NCBI GenBank assembly: GCA_003539375.1
Contig: DPPH01000027.1
Location: 1-6,242 of the forward strand
Direction of reading: 5' to 3'
DNA length: 6,242 nucleotides
Source: Clostridiales bacterium
Lineage (GTDB): Bacteria; Bacillota; Clostridia; Tissierellales; Dethiosulfatibacteraceae
The position numbers and the translations under genes are program-made. The notes under the pieces were generated by a model. It saw only the letters and a program-made list of their open reading frames with translations, searched no databases and was not told the origin of the DNA. Position 1 is the stretch's first letter. Each line of letters starts with the position of its first letter. Below, one piece after another: positions 1-5,780 of the stretch.

Positions 1-5
1 TTATT

Positions 6-1226
6 TTAGCTATTTAATATTTCATCAAAAAATATATTAAGTTGAGCTAGTATCTGGTCCCAACCCCTCATCCTTGATGTCCACTTAGATGTAGCATTTA
101 CCATTGCTAAATAGAGACTTTTTTCTAAGGAAAAATCTGTTGGGAAAATAGATTTATTTTTAGTTACTTTTCTTAGTTGTCTATTAAAATTTTCTATAGC
201 ATTTGTAGTATACATAAGTTTTCTTATTTCCTTAGGATATTTAAAGAAAGTGGATAGCTCTGCCCAATTATTTTTCCAGCTACTAACACAAGATGGATAT
301 TTCTTTTTCCACTTGCCTTCAAAGTAATCTAGCTGTACTAGGGCTATTTCTTCTGTACTTGCCTTATAAATAGTTTTTAAATCATTCATAAGCTCTTTTC
401 TATCCTTGTAGTTTACATACCTTGTAGAGCTTCTTATTTGATGTATTATACACTTTTGAATCTCTGCCTTAGGATATACTGCGGTTATGGCTTGACTAAA
501 GCCTGGAAGGTTATCTGTTGAAAATATCAATACATTCTTAAGACCTCTATTTTTCAGATCATTAAGAACCATTAACCAGTATTTTGAACTTTCATTTTCA
601 CCTACATACATTCCTAGTACTTCTTTATGACCATCCATTGTATAGGCTAATACTATATATACTGCCTTTTTTACTACCATACCATTATCTCTAACATTGT
701 AGTGAATAGCATCCATAAATACAAAGGGATAGGTCTTTTCTAAGGGTCTTTGTCTCCATTCTTCTATAGTTGGTAGAATTTTGTTGGTTATCCTACTTAC
801 CATGGATTCTGACAGACCAAAGCCATAAATTTCTTTTATATGATTTGAAATATCTCTTGTGGTCATTCCTCTTCCATACATGGAGATTATTTGGCTCTCT
901 ATGTTAGATATATCTTTCTCATATTTCTTTACTACCTGAGGTTCAAAAGAACCTTCTCTGTCTCTAGGAATATTAATTTCCATTTTCCCATTACTTGATT
1001 TTACATTTTTTTTGTTGTAGCCATTTCTAGTATTTAGCCCTAAAGGTTTTTCTCCGTAATCATAATCCAAATGTTCATCTAACTCTGCTTTCAGCATTTC
1101 TTCCAGCAGACCTGATGTTAAATCTTTTAAAGCTTCCTGAATATCAAGAGCTGATTCAGGTTGATACTGTTCTCTGATTAAATCTAATAACTTTTGGTTT
1201 TTTCTTTCTGGTCTTTTTCTTGCCAT
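6..1226 (-). CDS. IS256-family (mutator-type) DDE transposase
   Basis: This 406-aa protein is a full-length transposase of the IS256/mutator family, the DNA-cutting and joining enzyme of the element it sits in. The DDE residues are visible in family motifs: D172 in FVFMDAIHYNVRD, D238 in FSTDNLPGFSQAI and E345 in YTTNAIENFNRQLRK. The family's C-x2-H pair (C259, H262 in KCIIHQIRSS) lies between the second D and the E. The N-terminal third (about 1-160) is the helical DNA-binding part and includes an RNGY stretch and the GRGMTTRDIS segment. The length is normal for the family, with no internal stop or frameshift, so the enzyme may be active. The ATG is preceded by AAAGGAGG with an 8-nt spacer, which fixes the start. 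The gene reads in the same direction as the metabolic operon and lies downstream of it, so read-through mRNA could reach it. Confidence 0.96.
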   Translation of the reverse strand: MARKRPERKNQKLLDLIREQYQPESALDIQEALKDLTSGLLEEMLKAELDEHLDYDYGEKPLGLNTRNGYNKKNVKSSNGKMEINIPRDREGSFEPQVVKKYEKDISNIESQIISMYGRGMTTRDISNHIKEIYGFGLSESMVSRITNKILPTIEEWRQRPLEKTYPFVFMDAIHYNVRDNGMVVKKAVYIVLAYTMDGHKEVLGMYVGENESSKYWLMVLNDLKNRGLKNVLIFSTDNLPGFSQAITAVYPKAEIQKCIIHQIRSSTRYVNYKDRKELMNDLKTIYKASTEEIALVQLDYFEGKWKKKYPSCVSSWKNNWAELSTFFKYPKEIRKLMYTTNAIENFNRQLRKVTKNKSIFPTDFSLEKSLYLAMVNATSKWTSRMRGWDQILAQLNIFFDEILNS

Positions 1227-1229
1227 TAG

Positions 1230-1278
1230 AAAATCCTCCTTTTAAGATAATTTTATTTTACCTTAAGAGGAGGATTTT
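1230..1278 (-). promoter_or_regulatory. Hairpin burying the transposase SD
   Basis: The arms at 1230-1246 and 1262-1278 are inverted repeats of 17 bp with one mismatch (a T opposite G, a possible wobble pair in one strand) around a 15-nt loop. On minus-strand RNA the promoter-proximal arm (AAAATCCTCCTCTTAAG) is complementary to CTTAAAAGGAGGATTTT, which contains the transposase SD. A transcript entering from the upstream operon would carry both arms and hide the SD. A transcript starting inside the element would carry less of the first arm. IS10 and IS50 are known to limit activation by read-through in this way; its use here is inference. Confidence 0.7.
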
Positions 1279-1280
1279 TT
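1230..1280 (+). terminator. Possible plus-strand intrinsic terminator
   Basis: Read on the plus strand, the same 17-bp stem (CCTCC/GGAGG core) is followed by six T residues at 1275-1280, part of which pair within the stem base. This resembles a rho-independent terminator that would stop antisense transcripts leaving the element towards the operon. The stem is only moderately GC-rich and the loop is long, so the call is tentative. Confidence 0.4.
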
Positions 1281-1304
1281 ATACACAAATTATTTCACAG
1301 TCTC

Positions 1305-1380
1305 GTGAAAAGCTGTAATTTTAGCAGGTTTCATTTTTTTAGTAATTAGGAGCTAAATTTCATTGTTTTCCGACAGCCCC
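1305..1380 (-). mobile_element. Remnant end of an IS1182-like element
   Basis: Read on the minus strand from 1380, this stretch begins GGGGCTGTCGGAAAA and later has TAGCTCCTAA. These are the same two blocks as at the right-flank IS end (5716-5740), but with 10 extra bases between them. GGGGCTGTC tips are typical of IS1182-family elements. Only about 76 bp remain before the IS256 tip, so this is a fragment with no coding capacity, apparently interrupted by the IS256 insertion. The element body extended left, away from the operon. Confidence 0.65.
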
Positions 1381-1385
1381 TTTTT
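1366..1385 (-). repeat. IS1182-like terminal inverted repeat, left copy
   Basis: On the minus strand this reads AAAAAGGGGCTGTCGGAAAA. It is a perfect 20-bp inverted match to 5711-5730. Its outermost bases overlap the TAA stop of the isocitrate dehydrogenase gene (1384-1386), so the IS tip begins only three bases after that stop. Confidence 0.9.
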
Positions 1386-2385
1386 ATATACACAAATTAT
1401 TTATAATGCTTTGAGTGAATTCCCAAGTATTTGAATTCCCACCCAAATCTCTAGTTAAGTTATTTCCATCTTCAATTACCTTATAAAGAGCATTTCTAAT
1501 CAAATCAGCTGAAAATTTTTCACCTATATAATCCAGCATCATAGCTGCTGATAATATACAAGCTGCTGGATTTGCGACGAACCTTCCAGCTATATCCGGA
1601 GCACTTCCATGTACAGCTTCAAATATACCTATATCATCTCCTATATTAGCCCCTGGAGTCAATCCTAATCCTCCTACTAGACCAGAAGATAAATCAGAGA
1701 GAATATCTCCATATAAATTTGTTGTAACTAATATATCATACTTTTCTGGATTCATAACAAGTTGCATACACATATTGTCAATTATTTTTTCTTCATATTC
1801 TATACTTGGATATTTTTTTGATATTTCTCTAACACATTCCAAAAACAATCCATCAGTTATTTTTAAAATATTTGCCTTGTGTACAGCAGTTACTTTTTTT
1901 CTTTTGTTATCTATTGCATAATCAAAAGCTTTTTTTGCTATTCTTTCTGAAGCTTTGCGAGTAGTTACCTTTATAGCTTGAGTCTTGTCCTCATTTATTT
2001 TATTTTCAATACCAATATATAAGCCTTCTGTGTTTTCTCTGAAGACTACTAAGTCAACATTTTTATACATTTTACCCACACCGTGCAAACTCTTTAGGGG
2101 TCTAATATTTGCATAAGTGTCGAATTTTTTTCTTAAACTAACATTTATGCTTCTAAACCCTTTTCCAACAGGTGTAGTAATAGGTCCTTTTAAAACTATT
2201 TTGTTTTTATTAATACTATCTATTAAAGTTTTGGGAATATATTCTCCTGTTTTTTTATAAGTATTTTCTCCAGCATTTATTATTTCCCAATCTATATCAA
2301 TATTTAAAAAATCAACAATTTTTTTAGTTGCAAAAATAACCTCTGGACCTATTCCATCTCCAGGTATTAATGTAATCTTTCTCAT
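1384..2385 (-). CDS. icd: NAD-type isocitrate dehydrogenase
   Basis: This 333-aa cytosolic enzyme oxidatively decarboxylates isocitrate to 2-oxoglutarate. It belongs to the isocitrate/isopropylmalate dehydrogenase family and has the normal length of the short NAD-type members. Visible motifs in order are GDGIGPEV (9-16), S79-x-N81-V-x-L-R85, YANIRP with R95, RENTEGLY (116-123), the catalytic Lys in AVHKANI (K170), the metal aspartates D203, D227 and D231, and HGSAPDIAG (259-267). S79 and N81 match the isocitrate-binding Ser/Asn of E. coli Icd, favouring isocitrate over isopropylmalate. D264-I265 replace the Lys-Tyr pair of NADP enzymes, pointing to NAD+. The start is an ATGA overlap with the aconitase stop, with GGAGG ten bases upstream inside that gene, which suggests translational coupling. 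The last few codons match an IS256 end, so the C-terminus may be slightly altered. Homoisocitrate as substrate is less likely but not excluded. Confidence 0.93.
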   Translation of the reverse strand: MRKITLIPGDGIGPEVIFATKKIVDFLNIDIDWEIINAGENTYKKTGEYIPKTLIDSINKNKIVLKGPITTPVGKGFRSINVSLRKKFDTYANIRPLKSLHGVGKMYKNVDLVVFRENTEGLYIGIENKINEDKTQAIKVTTRKASERIAKKAFDYAIDNKRKKVTAVHKANILKITDGLFLECVREISKKYPSIEYEEKIIDNMCMQLVMNPEKYDILVTTNLYGDILSDLSSGLVGGLGLTPGANIGDDIGIFEAVHGSAPDIAGRFVANPAACILSAAMMLDYIGEKFSADLIRNALYKVIEDGNNLTRDLGGNSNTWEFTQSIINNLCI

Positions 2386-4319
2386 TCTTTGTCAGCCTCC
2401 AATTTTTTATTAATCCAGTTCAGGTATCCTCCACTTTTTAATATTTGAATATCTCTTGAATTTCCATTAAACTTTCCTTTTATTTTTTTATTTTTTGTTT
2501 TATTAGTTATTTCTATAATCCCATTTTCGGTCAATTCATTCTTTAAATTTAAAAGTAAAATCTTATCATCAAATTCTAAATCTTTGTAATCTTCATTTTC
2601 TATAAATTCAAGAGGTAAAATTCCTGCATTTATTAAGTTAGCTTTGTGAATTCTTGCAAAAGATTTTGCAAAGATTGCTTTAATTCCTAGGTATAGAGGA
2701 ACAAGAGCAGCATGCTCTCTACTAGAACCCTGACCGTAATTTTCTCCTCCGACAATGAATCCCCCATTATCTTGACATTTTTCCCAAAAATTTTCATCTA
2801 TAGTACTAAATGCATACTTCGATAGATATGGAATATTTGATCTATAAGGAAGTAACGAAGCATTTGAAGGCATTATATGATCGGTTGTAATATCATCTCC
2901 TACTTTTAATACTATTTTCCCTTCTATATTATCTTGTAGTTTATCTTTTAAAGGAAATGTTTTTATATTAGGCCCCATTACCACTTCTAGATTTTTTCTG
3001 TTTTCTATAGGATATATAAATAAACTCTTACATTCTTTGTATATTTTAGGTTCATTAATTTTTACAGCTTCTCCTATACTTTCTGGATTTACTAGTTTAC
3101 CTTCCAAAGAAGAAACAGCTGCTGTTTCGGGGCTAACTAAATATATATCAGCACTTTTTGTTCCACTTCTTCCGTAAAAATTTCTATTAAATGTTCTTAG
3201 TGATACTCCATTATTCTTAGGTGCTTGTCCCATACCTATACAGGGGCCACAAGCACATTCTAATATTCTAGCACCGGATTCTATCAAATCAGCAAGAGCT
3301 CCATTTTCAGCAAGCATTTTTAATATTTTACTTGACCCTGGAGATATACATAAACTAACATCTGGATGCACTTTTTTATTTTTAAGAATTTTAGCAACTT
3401 TCATCAAATCACTATAAGAAGAATTTGTACAGCTTCCTATTGCTACTTGATCAACTTTTAACCCATCTAAAGAGTTAACAGTAGCTATATTATCTGGACT
3501 ATGAGGTTTAGCTACTAAAGGTACTACATCACTAAGATTGATTTCAATAGTACTATCATAATAAGCTTTATCATCCGCCTTTAGTTCAATCCAGTCTTTT
3601 TTTCTACCTTGAGATTTCAAATACTTGTAGGTAAGCTCATCGCTAGGAAATATTGAAGTAGTAGCGCCAAGTTCAGCTCCCATATTTGTTATTGTTGCTC
3701 TATCAGTAACTGATAAGGCCTTTATTCCTTTTCCTGAATATTCAATTATCTTTCCCAATCCTCCATTTACAGTTAATATATCTAATATATGAAGTATTAC
3801 ATCTTTTGAAGATACCCAGGGGTTTAAATCACCCTTTAATTTAATATTCATAATTTCAGGCATTTTTAACCTATATATACCTGTACCCATAGCTACAGCT
3901 ACATCTAAACCACCAGCTCCTATTGATAGCATTCCTAATCCTCCATTAGTAGGTGTATGACTATCGGAACCCAATAAAGTACCTCCCGGTTTTCCAAAGT
4001 TTTCCAAGTGCAATTGATGGCAAATTCCATTTCCAGGTTTTGAAAAAACTAAACCATATTTAAAAGCTGCACTTTTTATAAATTCATGATCATCTGCATT
4101 TTCAAAACCTGTTTGTAGAGTATTGTGATCTATATATGCAACTGAAAGATCAGTCTTTATTGAATCAATATTCATAGCTTCTAATTGAAGATACACCATC
4201 GTTCCCGTAGAATCTTGTGTTAAAGTTTGATCTATCTTAATCTCTATTTCATTATTTTTTTCTAATTTCCCGGATACTAAATGATCCTCCAATATTTTTT
4301 GAGTTATATTTTTTTTCAT
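2382..4319 (-). CDS. acn: Aconitate hydratase (short, clostridial/Aquifex type)
   Basis: This 645-aa cytosolic [4Fe-4S] enzyme isomerises citrate to isocitrate through cis-aconitate. It is complete, and it matches the short single-chain aconitases of about 640-660 aa rather than the 850-900 aa AcnA or AcnB forms. Cluster ligands are C297 (IGSCTNSS) plus C357 and C360 (CACGPC). Other active-site motifs are IDHNTLQ (63-69), GSDSHTPTNGG (117-127), FNRNFYGRSG with R379 and R384 (377-386), GDDITTDHIMPS (474-485) and the swivel-domain GQGSSREHA with S532 and R534 (529-537). It sits between the citrate-forming and isocitrate-oxidising genes. The start used has AAGGAG five bases upstream; the same SD and ATG are duplicated 24 bp upstream, but that copy meets a stop after four codons. 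Related homoaconitases share much of this architecture; the neighbouring isocitrate-type dehydrogenase favours aconitase. Confidence 0.94.
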   Translation of the reverse strand: MKKNITQKILEDHLVSGKLEKNNEIEIKIDQTLTQDSTGTMVYLQLEAMNIDSIKTDLSVAYIDHNTLQTGFENADDHEFIKSAAFKYGLVFSKPGNGICHQLHLENFGKPGGTLLGSDSHTPTNGGLGMLSIGAGGLDVAVAMGTGIYRLKMPEIMNIKLKGDLNPWVSSKDVILHILDILTVNGGLGKIIEYSGKGIKALSVTDRATITNMGAELGATTSIFPSDELTYKYLKSQGRKKDWIELKADDKAYYDSTIEINLSDVVPLVAKPHSPDNIATVNSLDGLKVDQVAIGSCTNSSYSDLMKVAKILKNKKVHPDVSLCISPGSSKILKMLAENGALADLIESGARILECACGPCIGMGQAPKNNGVSLRTFNRNFYGRSGTKSADIYLVSPETAAVSSLEGKLVNPESIGEAVKINEPKIYKECKSLFIYPIENRKNLEVVMGPNIKTFPLKDKLQDNIEGKIVLKVGDDITTDHIMPSNASLLPYRSNIPYLSKYAFSTIDENFWEKCQDNGGFIVGGENYGQGSSREHAALVPLYLGIKAIFAKSFARIHKANLINAGILPLEFIENEDYKDLEFDDKILLLNLKNELTENGIIEITNKTKNKKIKGKFNGNSRDIQILKSGGYLNWINKKLEADKE

Positions 4320-4358
4320 AGCAACTCCTTATGCTTTTTTCATAGCAACTCCTTATGC
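4311..4358 (-). repeat. Perfect 24-bp tandem duplication of an initiation region
   Basis: Copies at 4311-4334 and 4335-4358 are identical. On the minus strand each unit contains GCA-TAA, GGAGTTGCT and ATG-AAA-AAA. These are the last Ala codon and stop of the upstream synthase, the SD overlapping that stop, and the first three codons of aconitase. Before duplication the gap between the two genes would have been 9 bp. The unit is a multiple of three, so both ATGs are in one frame, separated by the copied TAA. Confidence 0.97.
4329..4343 (-). other. Four-codon minicistron M-K-K-A-stop
   Basis: The duplicated initiation region yields a start codon with a good SD (AAGGAG, 5-nt spacer) that reads Met-Lys-Lys-Ala and then TAA. 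Its stop is 9 nt before the aconitase ATG and overlaps that gene's SD. Ribosomes finishing the upstream synthase should meet this start first. It may lower aconitase translation or pass ribosomes on by reinitiation. The reading frame is directly visible; an effect on expression is inference. Confidence 0.6.
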
Positions 4359-5501
4359 ATTTTCCATATTAAAACCGTTTTCTAATAAATATTCTTCGTA
4401 TATATTCACAAGTTCTTTATCAGTTAATGCTCTTTTTAAAGAAACTGATGCTCTTCTTACTATCTCTAATAATTTTGAAGCTGTAAACTTATCTATATTA
4501 ACATCATATTTATTCAATACATTTTTTATTGCTGCTGTACCGGAATGTTTTCCAATAACAATTTTTCTTTCTAATCCCAACTCTTCTGGATTAAAAACTT
4601 CATAAGTCAATGGATTTTTTAGAGCACCATCAACATGAATTCCAGATTCATGAGAAAAAATATTACTCCCAACTATAGATTTCCATGGTGAAAGTTCTCT
4701 TCCAGAAGCTATAGAAACATATTCACACAAAAATTTTAATTTACTTAAATTGTAAGCATTATCTATATTTAGTGAAGTTCTTAAAGACATCATAACTTCT
4801 TCTAAACAAGCATTGCCTGCTCTTTCCCCCAAACCATTAACAGTTACACCTACATAATTTGCACCAGCCATTACCCCTGATATAGCATTAGCAGTAGCCA
4901 TTCCCAAGTCATTATGTGTGTGCATTTCTATATCTATGTCAATATTATCTTTTATATATTTTATCATTTCAAAAGTTTTAATAGGATTCATAATTCCTAC
5001 AGTATCACAAAATCTTAATCTATCAGCACCTGCCTCTTTAGCTTCTTTAGCAAATCTGATTAAAAAAGTTCCATCAGTTCTAGATGAATCTTCTGCATTT
5101 ACAGAAACATATAAGTCCTTTTTCTTTGCAAATTGAACTGATTTAGTCATATCTGATAGCACCTTTTCTCTATTTGATTTTAATTTATACTTGATATGAA
5201 TATCCGATGTTGAAATAGATATAGCAACAGAATCTACACCACAGTCTAGCGAAGCATTAATATCCTTTACTACAGCTCTATTCCAGCCCATTATACTTGA
5301 TTCTAAGTTACTATCTACTATTTTTTTTATTACTTCTTTTTCATCGCCACCCATTATAGGTACACCAGCTTCAATCTGTTCTACTCCTATAGCACTTAAA
5401 AGCTTAGCTATATAAATTTTTTCTTCTTTTGCAAAAATAACCCCTGCTGTCTGTTCTCCATCTCTTAATGTAGTATCTACTAGTTTGATTTTATTATCCA
5501 T
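4353..5501 (-). CDS. Citrate (Re)-synthase / homocitrate synthase family protein
   Basis: This 382-aa enzyme is a TIM-barrel Claisen-condensing acyltransferase of the NifV/homocitrate/isopropylmalate synthase superfamily. It joins acetyl-CoA to a 2-oxo acid. Motifs, numbered from the chosen start, are DTTLRDGEQ (9-17) with the catalytic Arg and metal Asp, the metal-binding MHTHNDLG (H194, H196), NGLGERAGN (222-230) and FSHESGIHVDG (282-292). Isopropylmalate synthases usually have GIHQDG there, so leucine synthesis is unlikely. The C-terminal LeuA regulatory domain is absent. No nif or lysine genes lie nearby; the next genes are aconitase and isocitrate dehydrogenase. In Clostridium acetobutylicum the equivalent first gene is an (Re)-citrate synthase, so citrate is the likely product; homocitrate is the alternative. 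An upstream in-frame ATG at 5516 has no SD and lies within the SD region of the ATG at 5501, so 5501 is preferred. Confidence 0.88.
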   Translation of the reverse strand: MDNKIKLVDTTLRDGEQTAGVIFAKEEKIYIAKLLSAIGVEQIEAGVPIMGGDEKEVIKKIVDSNLESSIMGWNRAVVKDINASLDCGVDSVAISISTSDIHIKYKLKSNREKVLSDMTKSVQFAKKKDLYVSVNAEDSSRTDGTFLIRFAKEAKEAGADRLRFCDTVGIMNPIKTFEMIKYIKDNIDIDIEMHTHNDLGMATANAISGVMAGANYVGVTVNGLGERAGNACLEEVMMSLRTSLNIDNAYNLSKLKFLCEYVSIASGRELSPWKSIVGSNIFSHESGIHVDGALKNPLTYEVFNPEELGLERKIVIGKHSGTAAIKNVLNKYDVNIDKFTASKLLEIVRRASVSLKRALTDKELVNIYEEYLLENGFNMENA

Positions 5502-5506
5502 GATTT

Positions 5507-5513
5507 CCTCCTT
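5507..5513 (-). promoter_or_regulatory. Ribosome binding site that decides the synthase start
   Basis: AAGGAGG lies five bases before the ATG at 5501. The alternative ATG at 5516 directly precedes this SD and has only AT-rich sequence upstream. Its first codons (M-K-E-E-I) are simply the translated SD, so the protein very likely begins M-D-N-K. Confidence 0.85.
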
Positions 5514-5537
5514 CATAAATTTAAATTATATTAAATA

Positions 5538-5566
5538 ATTATACATATAATGAAAGATTTTGTCAA
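5538..5566 (-). promoter_or_regulatory. Sigma-A promoter of the citrate-pathway operon
   Basis: On the minus strand, TTGACA (5561-5566) and TATAAT (5538-5543) both match consensus exactly and are 17 bp apart. Transcription should start near 5531, giving a leader of about 30 nt before the start codon. That is too short for a riboswitch or T-box, so control is more likely by a DNA-binding protein or at translation. Confidence 0.88.
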
Positions 5567-5570
5567 ATTC

Positions 5571-5598
5571 TTGCATTTATGCTTGCTCCTTGTATAAT
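5571..5598 (+). promoter_or_regulatory. Possible divergent plus-strand promoter
   Basis: TTGCAT (5571-5576), a 16-bp spacer and TATAAT (5593-5598) resemble a sigma-A promoter pointing away from the operon. No convincing gene follows before the IS end at 5711. If real, it may once have served a divergent gene lost when the IS arrived. AT-rich DNA often yields such matches by chance. Confidence 0.3.
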
Positions 5599-5619
5599 TT
5601 ACATTCTTTACAATGGGCT

Positions 5620-5643
5620 ATAATAACGTTTTACCGTTATTAT
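5620..5643. promoter_or_regulatory. Operator-like dyad (ATAATAACG / CGTTATTAT)
   Basis: Perfect 9-bp inverted arms flank a 6-bp centre (TTTTAC). The site is centred about 100 bp upstream of the predicted operon start. No T-run follows on either strand, so it is not an intrinsic terminator. Its ATAA...TTAT arms recall the dyads bound by the LysR-type regulator CcpC upstream of Bacillus citrate synthase and aconitase genes, but the position is further upstream and the link is speculative. It could equally be the operator of another dimeric regulator. Confidence 0.45.
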
Positions 5644-5710
5644 TTATATTAAAGCTTTATAGATATATGTATTATTGCAATATATTTTTTATTTCTTTCG
5701 TATTCTTTAA

Positions 5711-5730
5711 AAAAAGGGGCTGTCGGAAAA
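5711..5730 (+). repeat. IS1182-like terminal inverted repeat, right copy
   Basis: AAAAAGGGGCTGTCGGAAAA is the perfect 20-bp inverted partner of 1366-1385. After it, TAGCTCCTTAG (5731-5741) again resembles the left remnant once 10 extra bases there are skipped. The five leading A residues may belong to the target rather than the element. Confidence 0.9.
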
Positions 5731-5741
5731 TAGCTCCTTAG

Positions 5742-5779
5742 AAAATCGGCATAGCGATTAAAGTTATGCTGATTTTTTT
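5742..5779 (+). terminator. Plus-strand intrinsic terminator inside the IS end
   Basis: Arms AAAATCGGCATA (5742-5753) and TATGCTGATTTT (5765-5776) form a 12-bp stem with one G-U pair around an 11-nt loop, followed by a T-run ending at 5779. It would stop rightward transcription entering from the operon side before it reaches transposase sequence, a self-protective arrangement common in insertion sequences. Confidence 0.65.
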
Positions 5780-5780
5780 A

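Larger units (their letters stand above)
1..1304 (-). mobile_element. IS256-family insertion sequence, partial in window
   Basis: The element consists of the transposase gene, its 5' leader and one terminal repeat. On the minus strand I place its tip at 1304, where GAGACTGTG leads into AAATAATTTGTGTATA. From memory, this resembles the GAGACTGT...TTGTGTA terminal repeats of clostridial IS256-family elements. The other end lies left of position 1, so the target duplication (usually 8-9 bp in this family) cannot be checked; the flank at the visible end begins GTGAAAAGC at 1305. The tip position is inferred from the repeat consensus, not proven. Confidence 0.75.
1280..1402. repeat. 16-bp direct repeat shared by IS256 end and icd 3' end
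   Basis: TATACACAAATTATTT occurs identically at 1280-1295, inside the IS256-family terminal repeat, and at 1387-1402, inside the last codons of the isocitrate dehydrogenase gene. The spacing is 107 bp. The second copy encodes the final residues (N-N-L-C-I) just before the stop. The match is long for chance over such a short interval, even in AT-rich DNA. It may mean that an IS256 end was once joined to this gene. Confidence 0.85.

Noticed and set aside
4918..5136. Plus-strand 72-codon open frame
   Set aside because: It lies fully antisense within the conserved synthase gene, has no convincing SD, and its hydrophobic translation is what AT-rich antisense DNA commonly gives.
5502..5516. Upstream in-frame ATG at 5516 as the synthase start
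   Set aside because: It has no SD, and its codons are the SD of the ATG at 5501; the family motif DTTLRDGEQ begins close after the later start.
5502..5531. Riboswitch, T-box or attenuator in the operon leader
   Set aside because: The predicted leader is only about 30 nt and contains no stem-loop or terminator.
5552..5570. Possible CodY box (AATTTTCWGAAAATT-like) overlapping the -35 region
   Set aside because: The best alignment, AATTTGACAAAATCT, matches only about 9 of 15 positions and most of these are A/T, so it is not distinguishable from background.
5573..5582. Short palindrome GCATTTATGC just upstream of the -35 box
   Set aside because: It is only 10 bp, without extended symmetry in the flanks; such palindromes are frequent in AT-rich intergenic DNA.
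5650..5659. Palindrome TAAAGCTTTA in the intergenic region
   Set aside because: It is a 10-bp AT-rich palindrome with no partner site and no position relative to a gene that suggests function.
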